A DNA stretch of 64,000 bases from contig NZ_FZNW01000019.1 of NCBI RefSeq assembly GCF_900188115.1, positions 1 to 64,000 of the forward strand, given 5' to 3'. The DNA is from Haloechinothrix alba (lineage in GTDB: Bacteria > Actinomycetota > Actinomycetes > Mycobacteriales > Pseudonocardiaceae). Each line of letters opens with the position of its first letter. The stretch's first letter is position 1. Positions 8,905 through 18,218 of the stretch are shown piece by piece. The position numbers were made by a program, and so were the translations under genes. The notes under the pieces were generated by a model, which saw only the letters and a program-made list of their open reading frames with translations, had not been told where the DNA came from and made no database searches.

Positions 8905-9077
8905 GCGCGCAGGGGCGCTGCACGCGGTGTGACCGTACGGTGGGATTATGTGCGTCACATTTGTGGGCGTCCGCCGGCGCCTGGTCCGATGGCACCCCGC
9001 CGTCGGGAAGGCACCTGTGTGCGTGACCGGATGGGCCGCCCACGCGCACGGGAAGCGGCCGCACGGAAGGGACCGTG

Positions 9078-10256
9078 ATGAGTTTTCGCGGAGGCGATGA
9101 CCGTAGGGCGGATCGTGGTGCGCCCCGCACCCAGCCCGGCTGGCAGGGGGGTGGCAGGCGGGGGCAGCGACGCGAACACCAGCCGACCCAGATGATGCCG
9201 CTACCAGGGCACGGGTCCGCTCGGGCGGCAGGCGGCCGGGGGCAGGGCGGCCAGCAACCTCCGTCCCAGCGGCCGCACCGCCCTCCGGTGCGGCCGAAGC
9301 GGATGCGCAAGCGGCGCAGGCGCCCTGGACGTGTACTGATGAGCGTGTTCCTTGTGCTGCTGCTGGCGCTGGTCGCTGCGTGGGTCTACGTGGACTTCTC
9401 GCTCGACCGCGTCGAGGCCGTCAACGACTACGAGGGCAGACCTGTGGCCGCATCGGGGACGAACTGGCTCATCGTGGGGTCGGACAGCCGGGAAGGGCTC
9501 GACCCGGAGGACCAGCAGCGACTGTCCACCGGCGACAGCGGCGGCAGGGTGGCCGACACCATCATGGTGGCGCACCTGCCGGACAACGACACCCGGCCGA
9601 CCCTCATGAGCGTGCCGAGGGACCTGCGGCTGGACATTCCCGGTCACGGGTCCGGGCGGGTGAACTCGGCCTACTCACTCGGTGGCGCACCCACCCTGGT
9701 CCGCAGCGTCGAACTGGCCACCGGCCTGCGCATCGATCACTACGCGGAGATCGGCCTCGCGGGGTTCGAGGACATCGTGGACGCGATCGGCGGCGTGGAG
9801 ATGAACATCGAGTCCGATATGCACGACACCCGGACGGGACGGACTGTCGAGGCCGGACAGCGCAAGCTCAGTGGCGAGGAGGCGCTGCATTTCGTGCGCA
9901 TGCGCCACAGCGACGCCACACCGCGCTCCGACCTGGACAGGGTCGCCAACCAGCGCCGGTTCATCGGTGCGCTCGCCGACCAGGCCGCAAGCCCCGCGAC
10001 GGTACTCAACCCGTTCCGGCTGGTTCCGCTGCTGTCCGCCGGACCGGACGCGCTCACCGTGGACGACAGCGACCGGCTGCACCACCTCGTCCGGCTGGCA
10101 TGGTCCATGCGCGGCATCTCCGACGGGTCCGTGGTGACCACGACGGTGCCGGTGGCATCGGCGGCGGCGTCGGCGATGGACGAGGCGCGGGCACAGCAGC
10201 TGTTCGACGCCTTACGGGCGGACCAGCCGGTCCCCGAGGAGCTGGTCTTCGAGTGA
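9078..10256 (+). CDS. LytR-CpsA-Psr (LCP) family cell-wall glycopolymer ligase
   Basis: A 392-residue protein with a long basic, Gln/Pro/Arg-rich cytoplasmic N-terminus, one membrane helix at about 88-108, and an extracytoplasmic LCP domain at about 135-340. Recognisable LCP elements are LIVGSDSREG, a DTIMVAHL strand, SVPRDLRLDIPG with the conserved arginines, and FVRMRHSD followed by DLDRVANQRRFI. LCP enzymes join lipid-linked glycopolymers such as arabinogalactan or teichoic acid to peptidoglycan. The ATG at 9078 (or GTG at 9075) follows GGAAGGGA. The gene converges on the peroxiredoxin gene, 23 nt away. Confidence 0.88.
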   Translation: MSFRGGDDRRADRGAPRTQPGWQGGGRRGQRREHQPTQMMPLPGHGSARAAGGRGQGGQQPPSQRPHRPPVRPKRMRKRRRRPGRVLMSVFLVLLLALVAAWVYVDFSLDRVEAVNDYEGRPVAASGTNWLIVGSDSREGLDPEDQQRLSTGDSGGRVADTIMVAHLPDNDTRPTLMSVPRDLRLDIPGHGSGRVNSAYSLGGAPTLVRSVELATGLRIDHYAEIGLAGFEDIVDAIGGVEMNIESDMHDTRTGRTVEAGQRKLSGEEALHFVRMRHSDATPRSDLDRVANQRRFIGALADQAASPATVLNPFRLVPLLSAGPDALTVDDSDRLHHLVRLAWSMRGISDGSVVTTTVPVASAAASAMDEARAQQLFDALRADQPVPEELVFE

Positions 10257-10279
10257 CGTGCCACGCGGCGTGCGCGCGG

Positions 10280-10735
10280 TCACGAGGACCTGCTCCGCAG
10301 GGCCGCCAGCGCCTTCTCGGCGTGCACGCTCATCCGGACCTCGCTCTTGACGACCTCGAGGACCCGGCGGTCGGTGTCGATGACGAAGGTCTGGCGTTTG
10401 GTCAGCAACGGACCGAAGCGTCGCCGTACCCCGAACCGCGCGGCGACCTCGCCGTCGGGATCGGACAGCAGGGGGTAGTCGAACCGGTGCTTGTCGGCGA
10501 ACGTCGCCTGCTTGTCGACCGGGTCGGGGCTGATTCCGACACGCTGGGCGCCGACCTGTGCGAACTCGGCGGCCATGTCCCGGAAGTGACAGCTCTCCGC
10601 GGTGCATCCGGGTGTCATGGCGGCCGGGTAGAAGAACAGCACGACAGGGCCTGCGGCCACGAGCCCGGACAGGCTCCGCTCGGCGCCGGTATGGTCGGGG
10701 AGGGTGAATTCGGGGGCGATCTCTGCGACCTTCAT
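10280..10735 (-). CDS. bcp: Thioredoxin-dependent peroxiredoxin, Bcp/PrxQ type
   Basis: A 151-residue cytosolic thiol peroxidase. The active-site segment TPGCTAESCHF lies at 41-51: C44 is the peroxidatic cysteine and C49 the resolving cysteine five residues later, the spacing that defines the BCP/PrxQ class. The conserved arginine lies in RRRFGPLLTKRQTFVID. Length is typical. The ATG at 10735 matches the family N-terminus (MKVAEIAPEFTL); the frame is open farther upstream without similarity. It follows the GGDEF/EAL gene on the same strand after about 55 nt. Confidence 0.87.
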   Translation of the reverse strand: MKVAEIAPEFTLPDHTGAERSLSGLVAAGPVVLFFYPAAMTPGCTAESCHFRDMAAEFAQVGAQRVGISPDPVDKQATFADKHRFDYPLLSDPDGEVAARFGVRRRFGPLLTKRQTFVIDTDRRVLEVVKSEVRMSVHAEKALAALRSRSS

Positions 10736-10791
10736 GCGGACAATCCTGCCTACCGCGCTCGGCATGATCCAGGGGGTCGGGGACGGTCCCG

Positions 10792-12663
10792 TCACCAACC
10801 CCCGGTCCGGGCGACCTCACTCGTGGAGCCGGTGAGCAATGTCTCGATCCGCTCCGCAGACGCCGACTCCAGGTAGAACGGTCCGCGCGCGGCGATCACG
10901 CCCAGCTCGCCGAGCTTGCGTGCCTGCTCGGCGGTGCGCACGCCTTCGGCTCCGGCCCGGAGACCGAGCTCGGCCGCGGTGGCGAGTAGGTGGTCGATAT
11001 GCCGGATCGCCGAGCGGGGCTCGTCGTCGGTACGGCGCCCCAGCCCCTCGATGATGGAGCCGGCGAGAACGACGTAGTTGACCGGCAGCGAGTGCCTGTG
11101 GATCACTTCGAGGTCGGCCGCCGACGAGACCTCCAGCACCAGCTGGGCGCCCAGCTCGCGCAGAACACCGAGCGAGTCGAGTACCTCGCCGCGCGGGTCG
11201 CGCACGGTCTCGGCCGCGGCGCACAGCCGGAGCGACTGGGGAGGTACACCCGTGTGCTCGAGATCGCGCTTGACCATTCCCACCAGGTCGTGGTCGATGG
11301 CCAGGCGCGTGGGAAGCCGGAGGCACAGGTCGGGAACCGTGCCGCCGTCGCCGATGCTGTCACGCCAGCGCGCGTGCGTGGACAGTGCCTCGGTCAGCAT
11401 CCACCGGCCGATCGGCAGGGTCATCCCGGTAGCGTCGGCCATGGGCAGGAACTCGTCGCTGGGCAGCCGGCCCCATTCCGGGTGGTTCCACTGCACCATC
11501 GCGTTGACCACGGGCAGGGCACCGCTGCCGTCCAACTTGACCGTCGGCTGGTACACCAGCTCGAACTCGCCGTTCTCCAGAGCGCCTGCCAGCGACGCCG
11601 CCATGCGGTAGCGGTCGCGGTCGGCGGCGTCGGCATCGGGCTCGTACAGCACCCACTGCGCCCGGCCGCGCTCCTTCGCGCGGTGCAGCGTGGTCTCGCC
11701 CTTACGCTTGAGGTCGCGTGCCTGCCCTTCCCCGGTGTCCTGGACCACGATCCCCGCGCTGGCGTTGACGCCGACCGCTTCGCCGCCGATGTAGATGGGC
11801 TCGCTCAGCTCGTTCAACGCGCCGCTGACCTGCTCGATCACCTCGTTCGCGGTCAGCTCGCCGCGAACGAGGACACCGAAGCCGTCCCCGGTCAGGCGCG
11901 CGACGAAGGTGTCGGCGGAGTCGAACGTGTCGGTGAGCTTGCCTGCGACGGCACGGAGCAGCGCATCTCCGACCCCGGAGCCCAGCCCGTCGTTGATCAC
12001 CCGGAACCCGTCGAGGTCGAAGAAGACCAGCGCGATGCGGGAGCACGAGCGGTCGGCCAGCCACGCCTCCAGATGGTTCTCGAAGCTCCCGGCGTTGGGT
12101 AACCCGGTCAGTGGGTCGTGCACGTTCTGGTGAAGCAACCGCTCGCCGAGGGAGTGCTCCTGGTTGACGTCCTGGACCATCACCACCGGGTACTCGCGCT
12201 CCGTGGTGTCTGCGGGCAGCGTGGTCAGGGTGACGACGGTGCGATGCTCCTCGTCCGTGCTGTGCCGGAAGTCGACGTGCAGCTGCCGCGGCTCGCCACC
12301 GTGCTGGACGTCGGCCAGGTGTTCCCGCAGTAGCTGGGCACCGTCCCCTGTCGTCACCAGGTCGGGAAGGCACTGACCGCGGAGCTGCTCCGGCGAGTCG
12401 CCGAGCACGGTGGCGAGCGCCGCGTTGGCCTCGGCGATCGTGCCGGAATCGTCCGTCAGCGCGATGCCCACCGGCGCGTGAGCGTAGATCCGGGCGAACC
12501 GCTCCACCGCGGCAGTGTGCGCGGTCCGCAGGCCTTCACGCGCCTCGGTGATGATCTGGCCGATCAACCGCTCGAGCTCGTCCCGCTCGAGATCGACGCC
12601 CTCGGTGTGCGTCAGCGCCTCCGACCATCGTCTCGTGAGCTCGGCCTCACTATGGTCGTCCAC
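10792..12663 (-). CDS. PAS-GGDEF-EAL protein with both catalytic motifs degraded
   Basis: The 623-residue protein has the order PAS (about 55-170), GGDEF (about 180-340), EAL (about 350-610). The GGDEF domain keeps the DPLTGLPN entry and FDLDGF (215-220) but the active loop reads TGDGF (258-262) in place of GG(D/E)EF. The EAL domain keeps YQP (371-373) and WNHPEWG, but the EAL triplet is NAM (387-389), and the downstream ITE(S/T) and DDFGTGYSSL motifs are unrecognisable. It is therefore probably neither a working diguanylate cyclase nor phosphodiesterase; it may bind c-di-GMP or GTP or act through protein contacts. No membrane segment is seen. The start follows AGAGGTGAACC. Confidence 0.82.
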   Translation of the reverse strand: MDDHSEAELTRRWSEALTHTEGVDLERDELERLIGQIITEAREGLRTAHTAAVERFARIYAHAPVGIALTDDSGTIAEANAALATVLGDSPEQLRGQCLPDLVTTGDGAQLLREHLADVQHGGEPRQLHVDFRHSTDEEHRTVVTLTTLPADTTEREYPVVMVQDVNQEHSLGERLLHQNVHDPLTGLPNAGSFENHLEAWLADRSCSRIALVFFDLDGFRVINDGLGSGVGDALLRAVAGKLTDTFDSADTFVARLTGDGFGVLVRGELTANEVIEQVSGALNELSEPIYIGGEAVGVNASAGIVVQDTGEGQARDLKRKGETTLHRAKERGRAQWVLYEPDADAADRDRYRMAASLAGALENGEFELVYQPTVKLDGSGALPVVNAMVQWNHPEWGRLPSDEFLPMADATGMTLPIGRWMLTEALSTHARWRDSIGDGGTVPDLCLRLPTRLAIDHDLVGMVKRDLEHTGVPPQSLRLCAAAETVRDPRGEVLDSLGVLRELGAQLVLEVSSAADLEVIHRHSLPVNYVVLAGSIIEGLGRRTDDEPRSAIRHIDHLLATAAELGLRAGAEGVRTAEQARKLGELGVIAARGPFYLESASAERIETLLTGSTSEVARTGGW

Positions 12664-12934
12664 GGTTCACCTCTCTGGTCACCTCTCTGGCCATGGCTCC
12701 GGCCCCGAACTGTCGTGCACTCACGGCGGGCGCCGCCGCGATCGTCCCCGACCCACTTGACCGCACTACTTGGTCCAGCAGTGACCTTGCTAAACGACCA
12801 CGAACAGGTGGGGATGTCTACCGGCCAAAGGAGTGACGCGAGCGACACGCACGGATACATAACGTTATCAAGATGGGCACCGGTGCACGACGCTCACACA
12901 GGGAAAGGAGCAGGTTGGCTTGCCGGTCACCACA
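12664..12934. other. Intergenic region between P450 and GGDEF-EAL genes
   Basis: About 270 bases without a supported gene. It contains a perfect 10-bp palindrome ATAACGTTAT at 12859-12868 but no promoter elements placed convincingly relative to it. Confidence 0.35.
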
Positions 12935-14407
12935 TCACGCGTGGGCGCGATCCGTCACTGGCCGTAGCCGAACGGGGAGACCATCGACAGGTACCGGCAG
13001 GGCGACATAGTCCCAACGGGCAAGGTAGTCCTGTGGAAGTGACCACGTGTAATGCATCAGGAGCTCGTGCAGCAGGGCTTTGACCTCGATCGTGCCGAAG
13101 TGCATGCCGATGCATTTATGTGCCCCACCGCCGAACGGGATCCAGGCGAACCGGTGCGACTTGTCCTCGCGCCGGTCGGGTGCGAAACGCTCCGGGTCGA
13201 ACGTCATCGGGTCGGTCCAGCACTCCGGGGTGAAGTGGTTGACGGCCGGCGAGACGCCGATGAGGGTGCCTTGCGGGATGTAGTGGCCGAGCACCTCGGT
13301 GTCGGTCAACGCCTTACGTGGCAGGCTGGGTACCGGCGCCACCATGCGCAAGGACTCCTTGATGACGAGGTCCAGGGTGTGCAGCGACTCCAGGGCCTCG
13401 AGGTCGGGGGATCCCGTACCGAGCGCGCGGGACTCCTCCCTGGCACGCTCCTGCCAGTCGGTGTGCATACCGAGGTAGTAGGCGGCCGCTGTACTGGTGA
13501 TGGTCGAGGTGTCGTGCGCCGCCATCATCAGGAAGATCATGTGGTTGATGACGTCCTCGTCGCCGAACCGCTCGCCATCGGAGTCCGTGGCGTGGCACAG
13601 CGCCGAGAACAGGTCACTGCCCGATCCGGCGCGCTTGTCCGCGAGCCGCTCGGCGAAGAACCGTTCCAGTACCTTCCTGCCGCTCAGCCCGGCCGACCAC
13701 CGACCGCCGGGCACCGGATACCGGATGAGCGCGGTTCCCGCGCGCACCGTGTCCACGAACGCCCTGTTGATCTCGTCGGCACGCTGCTCACCCGGCGGCA
13801 TATCCATGAACACGCGAGCGGCTATGTCCAGCGTGAGCTGCTTGAGCGCCCAGTACAGCCGCATCGTACTGCCGGTCGGCCACTGCCGGACGCCCTCGCG
13901 CGCCACCCGGGTCATCTCGTCGGTGTAGGTGGCGAGGCGATCGCGGGTGAACGCCTCCTGCATGATCCTGCGGTGCATGCGGTGTTCGCCGAAGTCAAGC
14001 AGCATCAAGCCGCGGTGGAAGAACCGCTCGATGAAGAAGTTCCAGCCCTGCTGGGAGAACACCTTGTCCTTGTTGATCAGGGCGGTCTGGGTCGCATCCG
14101 GGCCCGCGAGCGCCACCATGGGTTGCCCGAACATGCCCATCCAGGACACCGGCCCGTAGCGCTCGTAGCGGCGGAGGGCGAAGTCGGGACCGAAGCGCAT
14201 CGCGGTGAGGCTGTGCCCGACGAACGGTGGGCCGAAGTCGCCGGGCACTGCGGCCAGCCCGCTGCCCGGCGGGGGATCGGCCAGCGGCTCGCTCCGCCCG
14301 CGTGGCGCGAGCAACCGGGTATCGACCGCACGGGGCAGGGGCACGGCAGTCAGCGGCGGCACCCGTGTGCGCACGGCACCGGTAGCCCTGCTGAGCGCGG
14401 TCACCAT
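12935..14407 (-). CDS. Cytochrome P450
   Basis: A 490-residue soluble P450. The I-helix oxygen-activation motif AAHDTST is at 296-302, the K-helix ExxR (ESLR) at 351-354, and the heme loop [14 protein letters not shown] at 425-438 with ligand C432. The start follows GGAGGTGAGAGG. The gene is divergent from the TIGR03084-AtuA-carboxylase operon across a 159-bp region containing a palindrome, which suggests shared control and a role in oxidising the hydrocarbon that this operon degrades. The substrate itself cannot be read from sequence. No ferredoxin or reductase gene is adjacent. Confidence 0.87.
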   Translation of the reverse strand: MVTALSRATGAVRTRVPPLTAVPLPRAVDTRLLAPRGRSEPLADPPPGSGLAAVPGDFGPPFVGHSLTAMRFGPDFALRRYERYGPVSWMGMFGQPMVALAGPDATQTALINKDKVFSQQGWNFFIERFFHRGLMLLDFGEHRMHRRIMQEAFTRDRLATYTDEMTRVAREGVRQWPTGSTMRLYWALKQLTLDIAARVFMDMPPGEQRADEINRAFVDTVRAGTALIRYPVPGGRWSAGLSGRKVLERFFAERLADKRAGSGSDLFSALCHATDSDGERFGDEDVINHMIFLMMAAHDTSTITSTAAAYYLGMHTDWQERAREESRALGTGSPDLEALESLHTLDLVIKESLRMVAPVPSLPRKALTDTEVLGHYIPQGTLIGVSPAVNHFTPECWTDPMTFDPERFAPDRREDKSHRFAWIPFGGGAHKCIGMHFGTIEVKALLHELLMHYTWSLPQDYLARWDYVALPVPVDGLPVRLRPVTDRAHA

Positions 14408-14499
14408 GACCTCTCACCTCCCGGTCCCCGTCCCACGGCTACTGTCCCGCCGCAATTGACAGCACGTCAAGAGTGCCCGTGCAGACTCACCCGAATAAA

Positions 14500-14515
14500 C
14501 AAGCACTCATGCTTG
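14500..14515. promoter_or_regulatory. Palindromic operator candidate CAAGCA-CTCA-TGCTTG
   Basis: A perfect 6-bp inverted repeat with a 4-bp centre lies between the divergent P450 and TIGR03084 genes, in an AT-richer stretch. Size and symmetry fit a TetR-family operator. Two TetR genes lie at the far end of the operon (24116 and 25402 on the minus strand); the first is co-oriented with it and is the more likely partner. Confidence 0.5.
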
Positions 14516-14566
14516 CTTTTTTCTTGTGACGATGCCATGCTTCCGGCATCGCCGAAGGAGACATGC

Positions 14567-15358
14567 ATGGTTCAGCTGGTGGAACTTCTCGACGACCTCG
14601 ACGCCGAGGGTGCCGACCTGGATGCTCTGGTCACCGAACAGCCGGCCGGGCAGTGGAGGCTGCCGACTCCCGCGCCAGGGTGGACGATCGCACACCAGAT
14701 CGCCCACCTCGCCTGGACCGACGAGGTGGCGCTGCTGGCGGCAACGCGGCCGGAAGAGTTCCGGTCCGAACTGGACCTGGCGGCGAACGATCCGGACGGC
14801 TTCGTGGACAGGGCCGCGGAGCGGGGAGCGGCCAAGGGCGTGACGGAACTGCTCGCGACCTGGCGTACCGGCCGATCGCGGCTGCGCGCCGCGCTCGCGG
14901 AGTTGCCAGAGGGGACCAGGCTTCCGTGGTTCGGGCCGCCGATGAAGCCCGCATCCATGGCGACCGCGCGGCTGATGGAAACGTGGGCGCACGGTCAGGA
15001 CGTCGCGGACGCGCTCGGCGTGGTGCGGACCGGCACGGACCGGCTGCGGCACGTCGCCCACATCGGGGTCCGTACCCGTGACTTCGCCTACCACGCGCAC
15101 TCCTTGCAGCCTCCTGCCGAGGAGTTCCGCGTGGAGCTGGAGGGGCCGACGGGCCAGCAGTGGACGTGGGGGCCCGGGGACGCGCGCCAGCGGGTTACCG
15201 GCAGTGCGCTGGAGTTCTGCCTGGTGGTGACGCAGCGGCGGCATCCGGACGACACCGCGCTCGCTGCCGAGGGCGACGAGGCCCGTCGCTGGCTGGGCAT
15301 CGCGCAGGCGTTCGCGGGACCACCCGGGCAGGGACGGAAGGCGGGACAGTTCGCATGA
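14567..15358 (+). CDS. TIGR03084 family protein (DinB/mycothiol-isomerase-like fold)
   Basis: The 263-residue protein begins like the mycothiol-dependent maleylpyruvate isomerase/DinB four-helix family ([23 protein letters not shown], with H43 and H47) and carries a further conserved histidine in [11 protein letters not shown] (about 138-148). These three histidines are the usual metal ligands of the fold. I recognise it as TIGR03084, an actinobacterial family of unknown function regularly encoded with AtuA. The ATG at 14567 follows GAAGGAGA. Its stop overlaps the ATG of the AtuA gene (ATGA), so it is the first gene of a coupled operon. Confidence 0.75.
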   Translation: MVQLVELLDDLDAEGADLDALVTEQPAGQWRLPTPAPGWTIAHQIAHLAWTDEVALLAATRPEEFRSELDLAANDPDGFVDRAAERGAAKGVTELLATWRTGRSRLRAALAELPEGTRLPWFGPPMKPASMATARLMETWAHGQDVADALGVVRTGTDRLRHVAHIGVRTRDFAYHAHSLQPPAEEFRVELEGPTGQQWTWGPGDARQRVTGSALEFCLVVTQRRHPDDTALAAEGDEARRWLGIAQAFAGPPGQGRKAGQFA

Positions 15359-17076
15359 TCCGGATCGGGAACGCATCGGGCTTCTACGGGGACCGGTTCG
15401 ACGCGGTGCGCGAGATGCTCACCGGCGGGCAGCTCGACGTGCTCACCGGCGACTACCTGGCCGAGCTGACCATGCTCATCCTGGGGCGAGATCTGCTCAA
15501 GGACCCGTCCCGGGGTTACGCGAGGACGTTCCTGCGCCAGATGCGTGAGAACCTCGTTCTCGCCAAGCAGGCCGGGGTGTCCATCGTGACCAACGCCGGG
15601 GGGCTGAACCCGGCAGGGCTGGCCACCGCGCTGCGTGAGCTGGCCGACGAGCTCGAGGTTCCGCTGTCCGTCGCGCACGTCGAGGGCGATGACCTGCGAG
15701 AGCGGGCACAGGATCTGGGTTTGGCCGTGCACACGGCAGATGGGCGGGAGCTGGCCCCGTTGACCGCCAATGCCTACCTCGGCGCCTGGGGCATCGCCGA
15801 GGCACTCGGAGCGGGCGCCGATGTCGTCGTCACCGGCCGGGTCACCGACGCCTCGCTGGTGGTCGGACCAGCGGCAGCACACTTCGGCTGGCGACGAACC
15901 GACTACGACGCGCTCGCCGGTGCTGTCGTGGCCGGACACGTGATCGAGTGCGGGGCACAGGCCACGGGGGGCAACCTGGCGTTCTTCACCGAGGTCGACG
16001 ACCTGACCCGGCCGGGCTTCCCGATCGCGGAGGTCGACAGCGACGGGTCCAGCGTGATCACCAAACACCCGGGAACCGGCGGTGCGGTCACCGTGGACAG
16101 TGTGACCGCTCAGCTGCTCTACGAGATCGCAGGCCCCTCCTACGCCGGTCCCGATGTCACGGCCCGGTTCGACACGATCGACCTGCATCCCGAGGGCGTC
16201 GACCGGGTCCGCGTCAGTGGGGTGCGCGGGCAGGAGCCCCCGGCTCGTCTCAAGGTCGGTCTCAACGCGCTCGGCGGGTACCGCAACCAGGTCACCTTCG
16301 TGCTCACCGGCCTGGACATCGAGGCCAAGGCCGAGCTCGTGCAACGGCAGCTGGTGGCCGCGCTCGACACCGCTCCGGGTGAGCTGCGCTGGTCACTGGC
16401 GCGTACGGACAGCACCGACGCCGATACCGAGGAGGGCGCCAGCGCACTGCTGCACTGCGTGGTCAAGGACAGCGACTCCGCCGTCGTCGGGCGGGCCTTC
16501 AGCGGTGCGGCCATCGAGCTGGCCCTGGCGAGCTACCCCGGCTTCCATGTGACAGCGCCCCCGGCCGACGCGACCCCGTACGGGGCGTTCGGCACGGCGT
16601 TCGTCGGCGCGGCCGAGGTACCGCACGTCGCCGTGTTACCGGACGGCGGGCGCGTGGACATCGCGCCCGCGCCCGAGACGCGGGAGGTCGCCGATCCGGA
16701 CGAGCCCGTCTCGCCGGAACCCACCGGGATCGCCGGGTCCGGAACGACCCGCACGGCGCCGCTGGGAACGATCGCCGGGGCGCGCAGCGGGGACAAGGGA
16801 GGCGCCGCGAACCTGGGTGTCTGGGTTCGCAACGCCGAGGCGTGGCCCTGGCTGGTGCGCACGCTGACCGTGGACGAGCTCAGGCGACTCCTGCCGGAGA
16901 CAGCCGACCTTCCGGTGCGCCGGTACCTACTGCCGAACGTGCTCGCGGTGAACTTCGTGATCGACGGCATTCTCGGGGACGGCGTTGCATCGCAGGCCCG
17001 GTTCGATCCCCAGGCGAAGGCTCTCGGCGAGTGGCTGCGATCGCGACACGTCGAGATACCCGAGGAGTTGCTGTGA
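15355..17076 (+). CDS. atuA: Acyclic terpene utilization protein AtuA
   Basis: A 573-residue AtuA-type protein with the large N-terminal domain (formerly DUF1446, about 1-440; [13 protein letters not shown] at the start, [26 protein letters not shown]) and a fused C-terminal AtuA-like ferredoxin-fold domain (about 465-573, [20 protein letters not shown]). AtuA is required for citronellol/geraniol use in Pseudomonas, but its reaction is not established to my knowledge. The start ATG overlaps the previous stop and the stop overlaps the next GTG, so it sits inside a translationally coupled chain. No separate isohexenylglutaconyl-CoA hydratase (AtuE) is encoded in this operon. Confidence 0.85.
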   Translation: MIRIGNASGFYGDRFDAVREMLTGGQLDVLTGDYLAELTMLILGRDLLKDPSRGYARTFLRQMRENLVLAKQAGVSIVTNAGGLNPAGLATALRELADELEVPLSVAHVEGDDLRERAQDLGLAVHTADGRELAPLTANAYLGAWGIAEALGAGADVVVTGRVTDASLVVGPAAAHFGWRRTDYDALAGAVVAGHVIECGAQATGGNLAFFTEVDDLTRPGFPIAEVDSDGSSVITKHPGTGGAVTVDSVTAQLLYEIAGPSYAGPDVTARFDTIDLHPEGVDRVRVSGVRGQEPPARLKVGLNALGGYRNQVTFVLTGLDIEAKAELVQRQLVAALDTAPGELRWSLARTDSTDADTEEGASALLHCVVKDSDSAVVGRAFSGAAIELALASYPGFHVTAPPADATPYGAFGTAFVGAAEVPHVAVLPDGGRVDIAPAPETREVADPDEPVSPEPTGIAGSGTTRTAPLGTIAGARSGDKGGAANLGVWVRNAEAWPWLVRTLTVDELRRLLPETADLPVRRYLLPNVLAVNFVIDGILGDGVASQARFDPQAKALGEWLRSRHVEIPEELL

Positions 17077-18218
17077 ACGAGTTCGAGACCGACGAGCGCC
17101 GCGCACTGCGCGAGACTGTGCGGCGGTTCACCGAGCGCGAGGTGCTGCCGTCGGCCGAGGAGTGGGAGCGCGCCGGGGAGCTGCCGCGCGAGCTGCATCG
17201 CAAGGCAGCCGAGCTCGGCCTGCTGGGGGTGGCCTTCCCGGAGTCGGCGGGCGGCGGTGGGGGAGACATCATCGACTCCCTCGTGGTGACCGAGGAGATG
17301 CTCTACGCGGGAGCCCCTGGTGGTGTGATCGCCGCGCTGTTCACCCACGGCATCGCCCTACCGCACATCGTCGCCGCGAACGATCCCCGGCAGCTGGACC
17401 GCTGGGTGCGCCCCACGCTGGCAGGTGAGGCCATCGGCGCGCTGGCCATCACCGAGCCGGACGGCGGGTCGGATGTGGCCGGGCTGCGGACCACGGCCAA
17501 GCGGGACGGCGCGGACTACGTGGTCAACGGCGCCAAGACGTTCATCACCTCGGGCACCAGGGCCGATTTCGTCACCACAGCCGTGCGCACCGGCGAGCCG
17601 GGCGCGCACGGCATCTCGCTGCTGGTGATCGAACGTGACACCCCTGGCTTCGAGGTCAGCCGCAAGTTGGACAAGATGGGCTGGCAGTGCTCGGACACCG
17701 CCGAGCTGACGTTCACCGACTGCCGGGTGCCCGCCGCGAACCTGGTCGGCGAGGAGAACAGCGGTTTCGTGCAGATCGCGCAGAACTTCGTCAGCGAGCG
17801 TCTCGGGCTCGCGGTGCAGGCCTACGCGGCCGCGCAGCGGGCACTCGACCTCACCGTGCAGTGGTGCCGTGACCGGGAGACGTTCGGGCGCCCGCTGGTG
17901 TCCCGGCAGCTGGTGCAGCACACCCTCACCGAGATGGCGCGGCGGATCGACGTGGCGCGCACCTACACCCGCGATGTGGCCGTGCGCCACGCCGCGGGCG
18001 AGGACATGATCGCGCAGGTGGCCTTCGCCAAGAACACCGCCGTCGAGGCGGGTGAGTGGGTCGTCCACGAGGCCGTGCAGCTGCACGGCGGGCTCGGCTA
18101 CATGCGCGAGGCCGAGGTCGAACGGCAGTACCGCGACATGCGCATCCTCGGCATCGGCGGAGGAACCAACGAGATCATGACGTCCCTGGCCGCGAACCGA
18201 TTGGGATTCACATCATGA
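17073..18218 (+). CDS. Acyl-CoA dehydrogenase (first of two)
   Basis: A 381-residue FAD-dependent acyl-CoA dehydrogenase introducing the alpha-beta double bond into an acyl-CoA. Family motifs include ITEPDGGSDVAGL (about 127-139), the NGAKTFIT strand and the C-terminal QLHGGLGYMREAEVERQYRD. The position that carries the catalytic glutamate in medium-chain enzymes (YEGT) reads GIGGGTNEI here, so the base must lie elsewhere, as in isovaleryl- or long-chain-type enzymes. GTG 17073 overlaps the AtuA stop and its own stop overlaps the carboxylase beta ATG. A citronellyl-CoA or similar branched substrate is inferred from context. Confidence 0.85.
   Translation: MNEFETDERRALRETVRRFTEREVLPSAEEWERAGELPRELHRKAAELGLLGVAFPESAGGGGGDIIDSLVVTEEMLYAGAPGGVIAALFTHGIALPHIVAANDPRQLDRWVRPTLAGEAIGALAITEPDGGSDVAGLRTTAKRDGADYVVNGAKTFITSGTRADFVTTAVRTGEPGAHGISLLVIERDTPGFEVSRKLDKMGWQCSDTAELTFTDCRVPAANLVGEENSGFVQIAQNFVSERLGLAVQAYAAAQRALDLTVQWCRDRETFGRPLVSRQLVQHTLTEMARRIDVARTYTRDVAVRHAAGEDMIAQVAFAKNTAVEAGEWVVHEAVQLHGGLGYMREAEVERQYRDMRILGIGGGTNEIMTSLAANRLGFTS

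Noticed and set aside
12859-12868. Palindrome ATAACGTTAT as an operator
   Set aside because: It is more than 190 bp from the next start codon and has no promoter elements; 10-bp palindromes occur by chance.
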